Shown here: positions 25,201 through 38,925 of the stretch, one piece after another
How the letters are laid out: each line of letters begins with the position of its first letter
Position numbering within the stretch: position 1 is the first letter of the stretch
Origin: Alitta virens
Lineage: Eukaryota; Annelida; Polychaeta; Phyllodocida; Nereididae
Length of the DNA stretch: 64,000 bases
Assembly (NCBI GenBank): GCA_932294295.1
Contig: OW028580.1
Span: forward strand, 9,205,374-9,269,373
Direction of reading: 5' to 3'
The notes under the pieces: model-generated
The model's database searches: none
What the model saw: only the letters and a program-made list of their open reading frames with translations
What the model was told of the DNA's origin: nothing
Program-made: the position numbers and the translations under genes

Positions 25201-26012
25201 CTGAAATGTTCGATCATTGAGTTTGACAATTCTGAGATGATCGATCATTGAGTCTGACTATTCTGAGTTGATCAGACATTCTGTTTGACCAATCTGAGTT
25301 AATCAAACATTCAGTCCAACCATTTTGGTTTGATTGAAAATTGAGTTTGACAATTCTGAAATGTTCGATCATTGAGTTTGACAATTCTGAAATGTTCGAT
25401 CATTGAGTTTGACTATTCTGATTTGGTCAAACATTTAGTATGACCATTCTGAGCTAATCAAACATTGAGTCCAACCATTTTTGTTTGAATGAAAATTCAG
25501 TTTGACAATTCTGAAATGTTCGATCATTGAGTTTGACTATTCTGAGTTGATCAAACATTCAGTATGACCATTCTGAATTAATCAAACATTGAGTCCAACC
25601 ATCTTGGTTTGAATGAAAATTGAGTTTGACAATTCTGAAATGTTCGATCATTGAGTTTGACAATTCTGAGATGATCGATCATTGAGTCTGACTATTCTGA
25701 GTTGATCAGACATTCTGTTTGACCAATCTGAGTTAATCAAACATTCAGTCCAACCATTTTGGTTTGATTGAAAATTGAGTTTGACAATTCTGAAATGTTC
25801 GATCATTGAGTTTGACTGTACTGATTTGGTCAAACATTCAGTATGACCATTCTGAATTAATCAAACATTGAGTCCAACCATTTTGGTTTGAATGAAAATT
25901 GAGTTTGACAATTCTGAAATGTTCGATCATTGAGTTTGACAATTCTGAAATGTTCGATCATTGAGTTTGACTATTCTGATTTGGTCAAACATTCAGTATG
26001 ACCATTCTGAAT
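22237..26012 (+). repeat. 3,776-bp higher-order unit, distant copy 3
   Basis: Matches copy 2 at +18,036 and copy 1 at +21,812. The AGTAAGACC marker is at 22343, the TTTTGCATTG spelling near 24614 and TTCGGCCATTG near 24808. Only one unit occurs here, and it is followed at once by the same sequence that follows copy 2. This locus therefore looks like the single-unit state and the left locus like the tandemly duplicated state. Confidence 0.88.
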
Positions 26013-26597
26013 TAATCAAACATTGAGTCCAACCATTTTGGTTTGAATGAAAATTGAGTTTGACAATTCTGAAATGTTCGATCATTGAGTTTGACAATTC
26101 TGAAATGTTCGATCATTGAGTTTGACTATTCTGATTTGGTCAAACATTTAGTATGACCATTCTGAGCTAATCAAACATTGAGTCCAACCATTTTGGTTTG
26201 AATGAAAATTGAGTTTGACAATTCTGAAATGTTCGATCATTGAGTTTGACTATTCTGAGTTGATCAAACATTCAGTATGACCATTCTGAATTAATCAAAC
26301 ATTGTGTCCAACCATTTTGGTTTGAATGAAAATTCAGTTTGACAATTCTGAAATGTTCGATCATTGAGTTTGACTATTCTGATTTGGTCAAACATTTAGT
26401 ATGACCATTCTGAGCTAATGAAACATTGAGTCCAACCATTTTGGTTTGAATGAAAATTGAGTTTGACAATTCTGAAATGTTCGATCATTGAGTTTGACAA
26501 TTCTGAGATGATCGATCATTGAGTCTGACTATTCTGAGTTGATCAAACATTCAGTATGACCATTCTGAGCTAATCAAACATTGAGTCCAACCATTTT

Positions 26598-28426
26598 GAT
26601 TTTATTGAACACTGAGTTTGACAATTCTGAAATGTTCGATCATTGAGTTTGACAATTCTGAGATGATCGATCATTGAGTCTTACTATTCTGAGTTGATCA
26701 GACATTCTGTTTGACCAATCTGAGTTAATCAAACATTCAGTCCAACCATTTTGGTTTGAATGAAAATTGAGTTTGACAATTCTGAAATGTTCGATCATTG
26801 AGTCTGACTATTCTGAGTTGATCAGACATTCAGTATGACCATTCTGAATTAATCAAACATTGAGTCCAACCATTTTGGTTTGAATGAAAATTGAGTTTGA
26901 CAATTCTGAAATGTTCGATCATTGAGTTTGACAATTCTGAGATGATCGATCATTGAGTCTGACTATTCTGAGTTGATCAGACATTCTGTTTGACCAATCT
27001 GAGTTAATCAAACATTCAGTCCAACCATTTTGGTTTGATTGAAAATTGAGTTTGACAATTCTGAAATGTTCGATCATTGAGTTTGACTATTCTGATTTGG
27101 TCAAACATTCAGTATGACCATTCTGAATTAATCAAACATTGAGTCCAACCATTTTGGTTTGAATGAAAATTGAGTTTGACAATTCTGAAATGTTCGATCA
27201 TTGAGTTTGACAATTCTGAAATGTTCGATCATTGAGTTTGACTATTCTGATTTGGTCAAACATTTAGTATGACCATTCTGAGCTAATCAAACATTGAGTC
27301 CAACCATTTTGTTTTGAATGAAAATTGAGTTTGACAATTCTGAAATGTTCGATCATTGAGTTTGACTATTCTGAGTTGATCAAACATTCAGTATGACCAT
27401 TCTGAATTAATCAAACATTGAGTCCAACCATTTTGGTTTGAATGAAAATTGAGTTTGACAATTCTGAAATGTTCGATCATTGAGTTTGACAATTCTGAGA
27501 TGATCGATCATTGAGTCTGACTATTCTGAGTTGATCAAACATTCAGTATGACCATTCTGAGATAATCAAACATTGAGTCCAACCATTTTGGTTTGATTGA
27601 AAATTGAGTTTGACAATTCTGAAATGTTCGATCATTGAGTTTGACTATTCTGAGTTGATCAAACATTCAGTATGACCATTCTGAATTAATCAAACATTGA
27701 GTCCAACCATTTTGGTTTGAATGAAAATTGAGTTTGACAATTCTGAAATGTTCGATCATTGAGTTTGACAATTCTGAAATGTTCGATCATTGAGTTTGAC
27801 TATTCTGATTTGGTCAAACATTCAGTATGACCATTCTGAATTAATCAAACATTGAGTCCAACCATTTTGGTTTGAATGAAAATTGAGTTTGACAATTCTG
27901 AAATGTTCGATCATTGAGTTTGACAATTCTGAAATGTTCGATCATTGAGTTTGACTATTCTGATTTGGTCAAACATTTAGTATGACCATTCTGAGCTAAT
28001 CAAACATTGAGTCCAACCATTTTGGTTTGAATGAAAATTGAGTTTGACAATTCTGAAATGTTCGATCATTGAGTTTGACTATTCTGAGTTGATCAAACAT
28101 TCAGTATGACCATTCTGAATTAATCAAACATTGTGTCCAACCATTTTGGTTTGAATGAAAATTCAGTTTGACAATTCTGAAATGTTCGATCATTGAGTTT
28201 GACTATTCTGATTTGGTCAAACATTTAGTATGACCATTCTGAGCTAATGAAACATTGAGTCCAACCATTTTGGTTTGAATGAAAATTGAGTTTGACAATT
28301 CTGAAATGTTCGATCATTGAGTTTGACAATTCTGAGATGATCGATCATTGAGTCTGACTATTCTGAGTTGATCAAACATTCAGTATGACCATTCTGAGCT
28401 AATCAAACATTGAGTCCCACCATTTT
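26598..28426 (+). repeat. 1,829-bp unit (59-mer), right copy
   Basis: Tag-to-tag 59 x 31 between 26598 and 28427. It equals the unit at 8562 (offset 18,036) and the unit at 17180 (offset 9,418). In this locus the 1,829-bp unit is single, against the run of full and partial units between 8.5 and 19 kb. Confidence 0.87.
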
Positions 28427-31400
28427 GATTTTATTGAACACTGAGTTTGACAATTCTGAAATGTTCGATCATTGAGTTTGACAATTCTGAGATGATCGAT
28501 CATTGAGTCTTACTATTCTGAGTTGATCAGACATTCTGTTTGACCAATCTGAGTTAATCAAACATTCAGTCCAACCATTTTGGTTTGAATGAAAATTGAG
28601 TTTGACAATTCTGAAATGTTCGATCATTGAGTCTGACTATTCTGAGTTGATCAGACATTCAGTATGACCATTCTGAATTAATCAAACATTGAGTCCAACC
28701 ATTTTGGTTTGAATGAAAATTGAGTTTGACAATTCTGAAATGTTCGATCATTGAGTTTGACAATTCTGAGATGATCGATCATTGAGTCTGACTATTCTGA
28801 GTTGATCAGACATTCTGTTTGACCAATCTGAGTTAATCAAACATTCAGTCCAACCATTTTGGTTTGATTGGAAATTGAGTTTGACAATTCTGAAATGTTC
28901 GATCATTGAGTTTGACTATTCTGATTTGGTCAAACATTCAGTATGACCATTCTGAATTAATCAAACATTGAGTCCAACCATTTTGGTTTGAATGAAAATT
29001 GAGTTTGACAATTCTGAAATGTTCGATCATTGAGTTTGACAATTCTGAAATGTTCGATCATTGAGTTTGACTATTCTGATTTGGTCAAACATTTAGTATG
29101 ACCATTCTGAGCTAATCAAACATTGAGTCCAACCATTTTGTTTTGAATGAAAATTGAGTTTGACAATTCTGAAATGTTCGATCATTGAGTTTGACTATTC
29201 TGAGTTGATCAAACATTCAGTATGACCATTCTGAATTAATCAAACATTGAGTCCAACCATTTTGGTTTGAATGAAAATTGAGTTTGACAATTCTGAAATG
29301 TTCGATCATTGAGTTTGACAATTCTGAGATGATCGATCATTGAGTCTGACTATTCTGAGTTGATCAAACATTCAGTATGACCATTCTGAGATAATCAAAC
29401 ATTGAGTCCAACCATTTTGGTTTGATTGAAAATTGAGTTTGACAATTCTGAAATGTTCGATCATTGAGTTTGACTATTCTGAGTTGATCAAACATTCAGT
29501 ATGACCATTCTGAATTAATCAAACATTGAGTCCAACCATTTTGGTTTGAATGAAAATTGAGTTTGACAATTCTGAAATGTTCGATCATTGAGTTTGACAA
29601 TTCTGAGATGATCGATCATTGAGTCTGACTATTCTGAGTTGATCAGACATTCTGTTTGACCAATCTGAGTTAATCAAACATTCAGTCCAACCATTTTGGT
29701 TTGATTGAAAATTGAGTTTGACAATTCTGAAATGTTCGATCATTGAGTTTGACTATTCTGATTTGGTCAAACATTCAGTATGACCATTCTGAATTAATCA
29801 AACATTGAGTTCAACCATTTTGGTTTGAATGAAAATTGAGTTTGACAATTCTGAAATGTTCGATCATTGAGTTTGACAATTCTGAAATGTTCGATCATTG
29901 AGTTTGACTATTCTGATTTGGTCAAACATTTAGTATGACCATTCTGAGCTAATCAAACATTGAGTCCAACCATTTTGTTTTGAATGAAAATTGAGTTTGA
30001 CAATTCTGAAATGTTCGATCATTGAGTTTGACTATTCTGAGTTGATCAAACATTCAGTATGACCATTCTGAATTAATCAAACATTGAGTCCAACCATTTT
30101 GGTTTGAATGAAAATTGAGTTTGACAATTCTGAAATGTTCGATCATTGAGTTTGACAATTCTGAGATGATCGATCATTGAGTCTGACTATTCTGAGTTGA
30201 TCAAACATTCAGTATGACCATTCTGAGATAATCAAACATTGAGTCCAACCATTTTGGTTTGATTGAAAATTGAGTTTGACAATTCTGAAATGTTCGATCA
30301 TTGAGTTTGACTATTCTGATTCGGTCAAACATTCAGTATGACCATTCTGAGATAATCAAACATTGAGTCCAACCATTTTGGTTTGAATGAAAATTGAGTT
30401 TGACAATTCTGAAATGTTCGATCATTGAGTTTGACAATTCTGAAATGTTCGATCATTGAGTTTGACTATTCTGATTTGGTCAAACATTTAGTATGACCAT
30501 TCTGAGCTAATCAAACATTGAGTCCAACCATTTTGGTTTGAATGAAAATTGAGTTTGACAATTCTGAAATGTTCGATCATTGAGTTTGACTATTCTGATT
30601 CGGTCAAACATTCAGTATGACCATTCTGAGATAATCAAACATTGAGTCCAACCATTTTGGTTTGAATGAAAATTGAGTTTGACAATTCTGAAATGTTCGA
30701 TCATTGAGTTTGACTATTCTGAGTTGATCAAACATTCAGTATGACCATTCTGAATTAATCAAACATTGAGTCCAACCATTTTGGTTTGAATGAAAATTGA
30801 GTTTGACAATTCTGAAATGTTCGATCATTGAGTTTGACAATTCTGAAATGTTCGATCATTGAGTTTGACAATTCTGAGATGATCGATCATTGAGTCTGAC
30901 TATTCTGAGTTGATCAGACATTCTGTTTGACCAATCTGAGTTAATCAAACATTCAGTCCAACCATTTTGGTTTGATTGAAAATTGAGTTTGGCAATTCTG
31001 AAATGTTCGATCATTGAGTTTGACTATACAGATTTGGTCAAACATTCAGTATGACCATTCTGAATTAATCAAACATTGAGTCCAACCATTTTGGTTTGAA
31101 TGAAAATTGAGTTTGACAATTCTGAAATGTTCGATCATTGAGTTTGACAATTCTGAAATGTTCGATCATTGAGTTTGACTATTCTGATTTGGTCAAACAT
31201 TCAGTATGACCATTCTGAATTAATCAAACATTGAGTCCAACCATTTTGGTTTGAATGAAAATTGAGTTTGACAATTCTGAAATGTTCGATCATTGAGTTT
31301 GACAATTCTGAAATGTTCGATCATTGAGTTTGACTATTCTGATTTGGTCAAACATTTAGTATGACCATTCTGAGCTAATCAAACATTGAGTCCAACCATT

Positions 31401-31726
31401 TTGGTTTGAATGAAAATTGAGTTTGACAATTCTGAAATGTTCGATCATTGAGTTTGACTATTCTGAGTTGATCAAACATTCAGTATGACCATTCTGAATT
31501 AATCAAACATTGTGTCCAACCATTTTGGTTTGAATGAAAATTCAGTTTGACAATTCTGAAATGTTCGATCATTGAGTTTGACTATTCTGATTTGGTCAAA
31601 CATTTAGTATGACCATTCTGAGCTAATGAAACATTGAGTCCAACCATTTTGGTTTGAATGAAAATTGAGTTTGAAAATTCTGAAATGTTCGATCATTGAG
31701 TTTGACAATTCTGAGATGATCGATCA
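28427..31726 (+). repeat. Segment S, copy 2 (undeleted)
   Basis: Partner of 19,009-22,184 and 124 bp longer, retaining the B-C-D-E stretch lost in the other copy (near 29,245-29,370). Shared rare spellings are listed with copy 1. Its left part also continues the 1,829-bp unit of 26,598 onward. Confidence 0.87.
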
Positions 31727-34258
31727 TTGAGTCTGACTATTCTGAGTTGATCAAACATTCAGTATGACCATTCTGAGCTAATCAAACATTGAGTCCCACC
31801 ATTTTGATTTTATTGAACACTGAGTTTGACAATTCTGAAATGATCAATCATTGAGTTTGACTATTCTGAGTTGATCAAACATTCAGTATGACCTTTCCGA
31901 ATTAATCAAACATTGAGTCCAACCATTTTGGTTTGAATGAAAATTGAGTTTGACAATTCTGAAATGTTCGATCATTGAGTTTGACAATTCTGAGATGATC
32001 GATCATTGAGTCTTACTATTCTGAGTTGATCAGACATTCTGTTTGACCAATCTGAGTTAATCAAACATTCAGTCCAACCATTTTGGTTTGAATGAAAATT
32101 GAGTTTGACAATTCTGAAATGTTCGATCATTGAGTCTGACTATTCTGAGTTGATCAGACATTCAGTATGACCATTCTGAATTAATCAAACATTGAGTCCA
32201 ACCATTTTGGTTTGAATGAAAATTGAGTTTGACAATTCTGAAATGTTCGATCATTGAGTTTGACAATTCTGAGATGATCGATCATTGAGTCTGACTATTC
32301 TGAGTTGATCAGACATTCTGTTTGACCAATCTGAGTTAATCAAACATTCAGTCCAACCATTTTGGTTAGATTGAAAATTGAGTTTGACAATTCTGAAATG
32401 TTCTATCATTGAGTTTGACTATTCTGATTTGGTCAAACATTCAGTATGACCATTCTGAATTAATCAAACATTGAGTCCAACCATTTTGGTTTGAATGAAA
32501 ATTGAGTTTGACAATTCTGAAATGTTCGATCATTGAGTTTGACAATTCTGAAATGTTCGATCATTGAGTTTGACTATTCTGATTTGGTCAAACATTTAGT
32601 ATGACCATTCTGAGCTAATCAAACATTCAGTCCAACCATTTTGGTTTGAATGAAAATTAAGTTTGACAATTCTGAAATGTTCGATCATTGAGTTTGACTA
32701 TTCTGAGTTGATCAAACATTCAGTATGACCATTCTGAATTAATCAAACATTGAGTCCAACCATTTTGGTTTGAATGAAAATTGAGTTTGACAATTCTGAA
32801 ATGTTCGATCATTGAGTTTGACAATTCTGAGATGATCGATCATTGAGTCTGACTATTCTGAGTTGATCAAACATTCAGTATGACCATTCTGAGATAATCA
32901 AACATTGAGTCCAACCATTTTGGTTTGATTGAAAATTGAGTTTGACAATTCTGAAATGTTCGATCATTGAGTTTGACTATTCTGAGTTGATCAAACATTC
33001 AGTATGACCATTCTGAATTAATCAAACATTGAGTCCAACCATTTTGGTTTGAATGAAAATTGAGTTTGACAATTCTGAAATGTTCGATCATTGAGTTTGA
33101 CAATTCTGAGATGATCGATCATTGAGTCTGACTATTCTGAGTTGATCAGACATTCTGTTTGACCAATCTGAGTTAATCAAACATTCAGTCCAACCATTTT
33201 GGTTTGATTGAAAATTGAGTTTGACAATTCTGAAATGTTCGATCATTGAGTTTGACTATTCTGATTCGGTCAAACATTCAGTATGACCATTCTGAGATAA
33301 TCAAACATTGAGTCCAACCATTTTGGTTTGAATGAAAATTGAGTTTGACAATTCTGAAATGTTCGATCATTGAGTTTGACTATTCTGAGTTGATCAAACA
33401 TTCAGTATGACCATTCTGAATTAATCAAACATTGAGTCCAACCATTTTGGTTTGAATGAAAATTGAGTTTGACAATTCTGAAATGTTCGATCATTGAGTT
33501 TGACAATTCTGAGATGATCGATCATTGAGTCTGACTATTCTGAGTTGATCAGACATTCTGTTTGACCAATCTGAGTTAATCAAACATTCAGTCCAACCAT
33601 TTTGGTTTGATTGAAAATTGAGTTTGACAATTCTGAAATGTTCGATCATTGAGTTTGACTATTCTGATTTGGTCAAACATTCAGTATGACCATTCTGAAT
33701 TAATCAAACATTGAGTCCAACCATTTTGGTTTGAATGAAAATTGAGTTTGACAATTCTGAAATGTTCGATCATTGAGTTTGACAATTCTGAAATGTTCGA
33801 TCATTGAGTTTGACTATTCTGATTTGGTCAAACATTTAGTATGACCATTCTGAGCTAATCAAACATTGAGTCCAACCATTTTGTTTTGAATGAAAATTGA
33901 GTTTGACAATTCTGAAATGTTCGATCATTGAGTTTGACTATTCTGAGTTGATCAAACATTCAGTATGACCATTCTGAATTAATCAAACATTGAGTCCAAC
34001 CATTTTGGTTTGAATGAAAATTGAGTTTGACAATTCTGAAATGTTCGATCATTGAGTTTGACAATTCTGAGATGATCGATCATTGAGTCTGACTATTCTG
34101 AGTTGATCAGACATTCTGTTTGACCAATCTGAGTTAATCAAACATTCAGTCCAACCATTTTGGTTTGATTGAAAATTGAGTTTGACAATTCTGAAATGTT
34201 CGATCATTGAGTTTGACTATTCTGATTCGGTCAAAAATTCAGTATGACCATTCTGAGA
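31727..34258 (+). repeat. Bridge between left and right array domains
   Basis: Made of the same modules, but not a close copy of another stretch that I could find. The tag at 31806 (GATTTTATTG) is followed by a C unit with GATCAATCA, then by an A unit with GACCTTTCCGAATT near 31892. These are intermediate between the left-domain tags and the longer diverged tag of the right domain. From 33.0 to 34.25 kb the 9-monomer A-B-C-D-E-F-G-C-H block recurs with TTCGG-type H. No gene is visible. Confidence 0.75.
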
Positions 34259-35227
34259 TAATCAAACATTGAGTCCAACCATTTTGGTTTGAATGAAAAT
34301 TGAGTTTGACAATTCTGAAATGTTCGATCATTGAGTTTGACTATTCTGAGTTGATCAAACATTCAGTATGACCATTCTGAGCTAATCAAACATTGAGTCC
34401 AACCATTTTGGTTTGAATGAAAATTGAGTTTGACAATTCTGAAATGTTCGATCATTGAGTTTGACAATTCTGAAATGTTCGATCATTGAGTTTGACTATT
34501 CTGATATGGTCAAACATTGAGTATGACCATTCTGAGCTAATCAAACATTGAGTCCAACCATTTTGGTTTGAATGAAAATTGAGTTTGACAATTCTGAAAT
34601 GTTCGATCATTGAGTCTGACTATTCTGATTTGGTCAAACATTCAGTATGACCATTCTGAATTAATCAAACATTGAGTCCAACCATTTTGGTTTGAATGAA
34701 AATTGAGTTTGACAATTCTGAAATGTTCGATCATTGAGTCTGACTATTCTGAGTTGATCAGATATTCTGTTTGACCAATCTGAGTTAATCAACATTGAGT
34801 CCAACCATTTTGGTTTGATTGAAAATTGAGTTTGACAATTCTGAAATGTTGATCATTGAGTTTGACTATTCTGATTTGGTCAAACATTCAGTATGACCAT
34901 TCTGAATTAATCAAACATTGAGTCCAACCATTTTGGTTTGAATGAAAATTGAGTTTGACAATTCTGAAATGTTCGATCATTGAGTTTGACAATTCTGATA
35001 TGTCCGATCATTGAGTTTGACAATTCTGAGATGATCGATCATTGAGTCTGACTATTCTGAGTTGATCAGACATTCTGTTTGACCAATCTGAGTTAATCAA
35101 ACATTCAGTCCAACCATTTTGGTTTGATTGAAAATTGAGTTTGACAATTCTGAAATGTTCGATCATTGAGTTTGACTATTCTGATTTGGTCAAACATTCA
35201 GTATGACCATTCTGAGATAATCATACA

Positions 35228-35289
35228 TTGAGTCCAACCATTTTGGTTTGATTAAAAATTGAGTTTGACTATTCTGATTTGGTCAAACA
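35228..35289 (+). repeat. Module lacking C (B directly followed by H)
   Basis: A B-like unit with TTTGATTAAAAA is followed directly by an H unit (TTGAGTTTGACTATTC). This gives an A-B-H trimer of 93 bp in place of the usual 4-mer. The same TTAAAAATTGAG spelling and missing C occur near 36,058, 37,858, 41,693 and 43,086 and at their images in the second block, but I did not see it left of 34 kb. Confidence 0.85.
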
Positions 35290-36294
35290 TTCAGTATGAC
35301 CATTCTGAATTAATCAAACATTGAGTCCAACCATTTTGGTTTGAATGAAAATTGAGTTTGACAATTCTGAAATGTTCGATCATTGAGTTTGACAATTCTG
35401 AAATGTTCGATCATTGAGTTTGACTATTCTGATTTGGTCAAACATTTAGTATGACCATTCTGAGCTAATCAAACATTGAGTCCAACCATTTTGGTTTGAA
35501 TGAAAATTGAGTTTGACAATTCTGAAATGTTCGATCATTGAGTTTGACTATTCTGATTTGGTCAAACATTCAGTATGACCATTCTGAATTAATCAAACAT
35601 TGAGTCCAACCATTTTGGTTTGAATGAAAATTGAGTTTGACAATTCTGAAATGTTCGATCATTGAGTTTGACAATTCTGAAATGCTCGATCATTGAGTTT
35701 GACTATTCTGATTTGGTCAAACATTTAGTATGACCATTCTGAGCTAATCAAACATTGAGTCCAACCATTTTGGTTTGAATGAAAATTGAGTTTGACAATT
35801 CGGAAATGTTCGATCATTGAGTTTGACTATTCTGAGTTGATCAAACATTCAGTATGACCATTCTGAATTAATCAAACATTGAGTCCAACCATTTTGGTTT
35901 GAATGAAAATTGAGTTTCACAATTCTGAAAAGTTCGATCATTGAGTTTGACAATTCTGAGATGATCGATCATTGAGTCTGACTATTCTGAGTTGATCAAA
36001 CATTCAGTATGACCATTCTGAGATAATCATACATTGAGTCCAACCATTTTGGTTTGATTAAAAATTGAGTTTGACTATTTTGATTTGGTCAAACATTCAG
36101 TATGACCATTCTGAATTAATCAAACATTGAGTCCAACCATTTTGGTTTGAATGAAAATTGAGTTTGACAATTCTGAAATGTTCGATCATTGAGTTTGACA
36201 ATTCTGAAATGTTCGATCATTGAGTTTGACTATTCTGATTTGGTCAAACATTTAGTATGACCATTCTGAGCTAATCAAACATTGAGTCCAACCA

Positions 36295-36312
36295 TTTTGG
36301 TTTTTTGAATGA
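36295..36312 (+). other. B monomer with T-run expansion (+3 bp)
   Basis: TTTTGGTTTTTTGAATG has six T where other B units have three (TTGGTTTGAATG). It is the only clear insertion I found within the 13.1-kb unit and is repeated near 49,402 in the second copy. Confidence 0.85.
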
Positions 36313-36694
36313 AAATTTAGTTTGACAATTCTGAAATGTTCGATCATTGAGTTTGACTATTCTGAGTTGATCAAACATTCAGTATGACCATTCTGAATTA
36401 ATCAAACATTGAGTCCAACCATTTTGGTTTGAATGAAAATTGAGTTTGACAATTCTGAAATGTTCGATCATTGAGTTTGACAATTCGGAGATGATCGATC
36501 ATTGAGTCTGACTATTCTGAGTTGATCAAACATTCAGTATGACCATTCTGAGAGAATCATACATTGAGTCCAACCATTTTGGTTTCATTGAAAATTGAGT
36601 TTGACAATTCTGAAATGTTCGATCATTGAGTTTGACTATTCTGATTTGGTCAAACATTTAGTATGACCATTCTGAGCTAATCAAACATTGAGTC

Positions 36695-36970
36695 CAACCA
36701 TTTTGATTTGAATGTACACTGTCTTTGACAATTCTGAAATGATCGATTATTGAGTTTGACAATTCTGAGATTATCGATCATTGAGTTTGACTATTCTGAG
36801 TTCATCAAACATTCAGTATGACCATTCTGAGCTAATCAAACATTGAGTCCCACCATTTTGATTTTATTGAACACTGAGTTTGACAATTCTGAAATAATCA
36901 ATCATTGAGTTTGACTATTCTGAGTTGATCAAACATTCAGAATGACCTTTCTGAATTAATCAAACATAGA
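36695..36970 (+). repeat. Diverged monomer tag of the right domain
   Basis: A run of about nine atypical monomers: a B unit ending GAATGTACA, a C unit starting CTGTCTTTGAC with GATCGATTA, a D-like unit with GAGATTATCG, an I unit with GTTCATCAAAC, an A unit, a B unit with GTCCCACC and GATTTTATTG, a C unit with AATAATCAATCA, an I unit, then an A unit with GACCTTTCTG. The run recurs near 38.5, 39.5, 42.5 and 43.9 kb and in the second block. It is the most diverged sequence in the window and marks the higher-order units. Confidence 0.85.
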
Positions 36971-37934
36971 GTCCAACCATTTTGGTTTGAATGAGATTGA
37001 GTTTGACAATTCTGAAATGTTCGATCATTGAGTTTGACAATTCTGAAATGTTCGATCATTGAGTATGACAATTCTGAGATGATCGATCATTGAGTTTGAC
37101 TATTCTGATTTGGTCAAACATTCAGTATGACCATTCTGAATTAATCAAACATTGAGTCCAACCATTTTGGTTTGAATGAAAATTGAGTTTGACAATTCTG
37201 AAATGTTCGATCATTGAGTCTGACTATTCTGAGTTGATCAGACATTCTGTTTGACCAATCTGAGTTAATCAAACATTGAGTCCAACCATTTTGGTTTGAT
37301 TGAAAATTGAGTTTGACAATTCTGAAGTGTTCGATCATTGAGTTTGACTATTCTGATTTGGTCAAACATTCAGTATGACCATTCTGAATTAATCAAACAT
37401 TGAGTCCAACCATTTTGGTTTGAATGAAAATTGAGTTTGACAATTCTGAAATGTTTGATCATTGAGTTTGACAATTCTGAAATGTTCGATCATTGAGTTT
37501 GACAATTCTGAGATGATCGATCATTGAGTCTGACTATTCTGAGTTAATCAAACATTGAGTCCAACCATTTTGGTTTGATTGAAAATTGAGTTTGACAATT
37601 CAGAAATGTTCGATCATTGAGTTTGACTATTCTGATTTGGTCAAACATTCAGTATGACCATTCTGAATTAATCAAACATTGAGTCCAACCATTTTGGTTT
37701 GAATGAAAATTGAGTTTCACAATTCTGAAATGTTCGATCATTGAGTTTGACAATTCTGAGATGATCGATCATTGAGTCTGACTATTCTGAGTTGATCAAA
37801 CATTCAGTATGACCATTCTGAGATAATCATACATTGAGTCCAACCATTTTGGTTTGATTAAAAATTGAGTTTGACTATTTTGATTTGGTCAAACATTCAG
37901 TATGACCATTCTGAATTAATCAAACATTGAGTCC

Positions 37935-38925
37935 AACCATTTTGGTTTGAATGAAAATTGAGTTTGACAATTCTGAAATGTTCGATCATTGAGTTTGACA
38001 ATTCTGAAATGTTCGATCATTGAGTTTGACTATTCTGATTTGGTCAAACATTTAGTATGACCATTCTGAGCTAATCAAACATTGAGTCCAACCATTTTGG
38101 TTTGAATGAAAATTTAGTTTGACAATTCTGAAATGTTCGATCATTGAGTTTGACTATTCTGATTTGGTCAAACATTCAGTATGACCATTCTGAATTAATC
38201 AAACATTGAGTCCAACCATTTTGGTTTGAATGAAAATTGAGTTTGACAATTCTGAAATGTTCGATCATTGAGTTTGACAATTCTGAAATGTTCGATCATT
38301 GAGTTTGACTATTCTGATTTGGTCAAACATTTAGTATGACCATTCTGAGCTAATCAAACATTGAGTCCAACCATTTTGGTTTCATTGAAAATTGAGTTTG
38401 ACAATTCTGAAATGTTCGATCATTGAGTTTGACTATTCTGATTTGGTCAAACATTTAGTATGACCATTCTGAGCTAATCAAACATTGAGTCCAACCATTT
38501 TGATTTGAATGTACACTGACTTTGACAATTCTGAAATGATCGATTATTGAGTTTGACAATTCTGAGATTATCGATCATTCAGTTTGACTATTCTGAGTTC
38601 ATCAAACATTCAGTATGACCATTCTGTGCTAATCAAACATTGAGTCCCACCATTTTGATTTTATTGAACACTGAGTTTGACAATTCTGAAATAATCAATC
38701 ATTGAGTTTGACTATTCTGAGTTGATCAAACATTCAGTATGACCTTTCTGAATTAATCAAACATTGAGTCCAACCATTTTGGTTTGAATGAAATTGAGTT
38801 TGACAATTCTGAAATGTTCGATAATTGAGTTTGACAATTCTGAAATGTTCGATCATTGAGTCTGACTATTCTGAGTTGATCAGACATTCTGTTTGACCAA
38901 TCTGAGTTAATCAAACATTCAGTCG
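37935..38925 (+). repeat. 991-bp unit (32-mer minus 1 bp), copy 1a
   Basis: Landmarks recur at +991: AATTTAG near 38111/39102, the TGTACACTGAC tag near 38511/39502 and GATTTTATTG at 38657/39648. The 1-bp shortfall from 992 is the GAATGAAATTGAG unit near 38791. It ends in a G-type unit with the GTCGAACC spelling. The C-C-H context at the left edge is common in the array, so the left edge is approximate. Confidence 0.85.

Larger units (their letters stand above)
22237..28488 (+). repeat. ~6.25-kb segment, right copy
   Basis: Partner of the segment at 4201-10452. On the left, homology to the region just upstream of copy 1 extends back to about 22,180 (H unit with TTCGG at 22185-22215, matching 373-403). 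From about 26.1 kb this segment also matches 16.7 kb onward at an offset of 9,418, because the 1,829-bp unit is repeated in both places. Confidence 0.86.

Noticed and set aside
36695..36970. Remnant of a transposon in the diverged tag
   Set aside because: The tag monomers still align with B, C, D, I and A units over their length. They are diverged satellite, with no terminal inverted repeats or target-site duplication.
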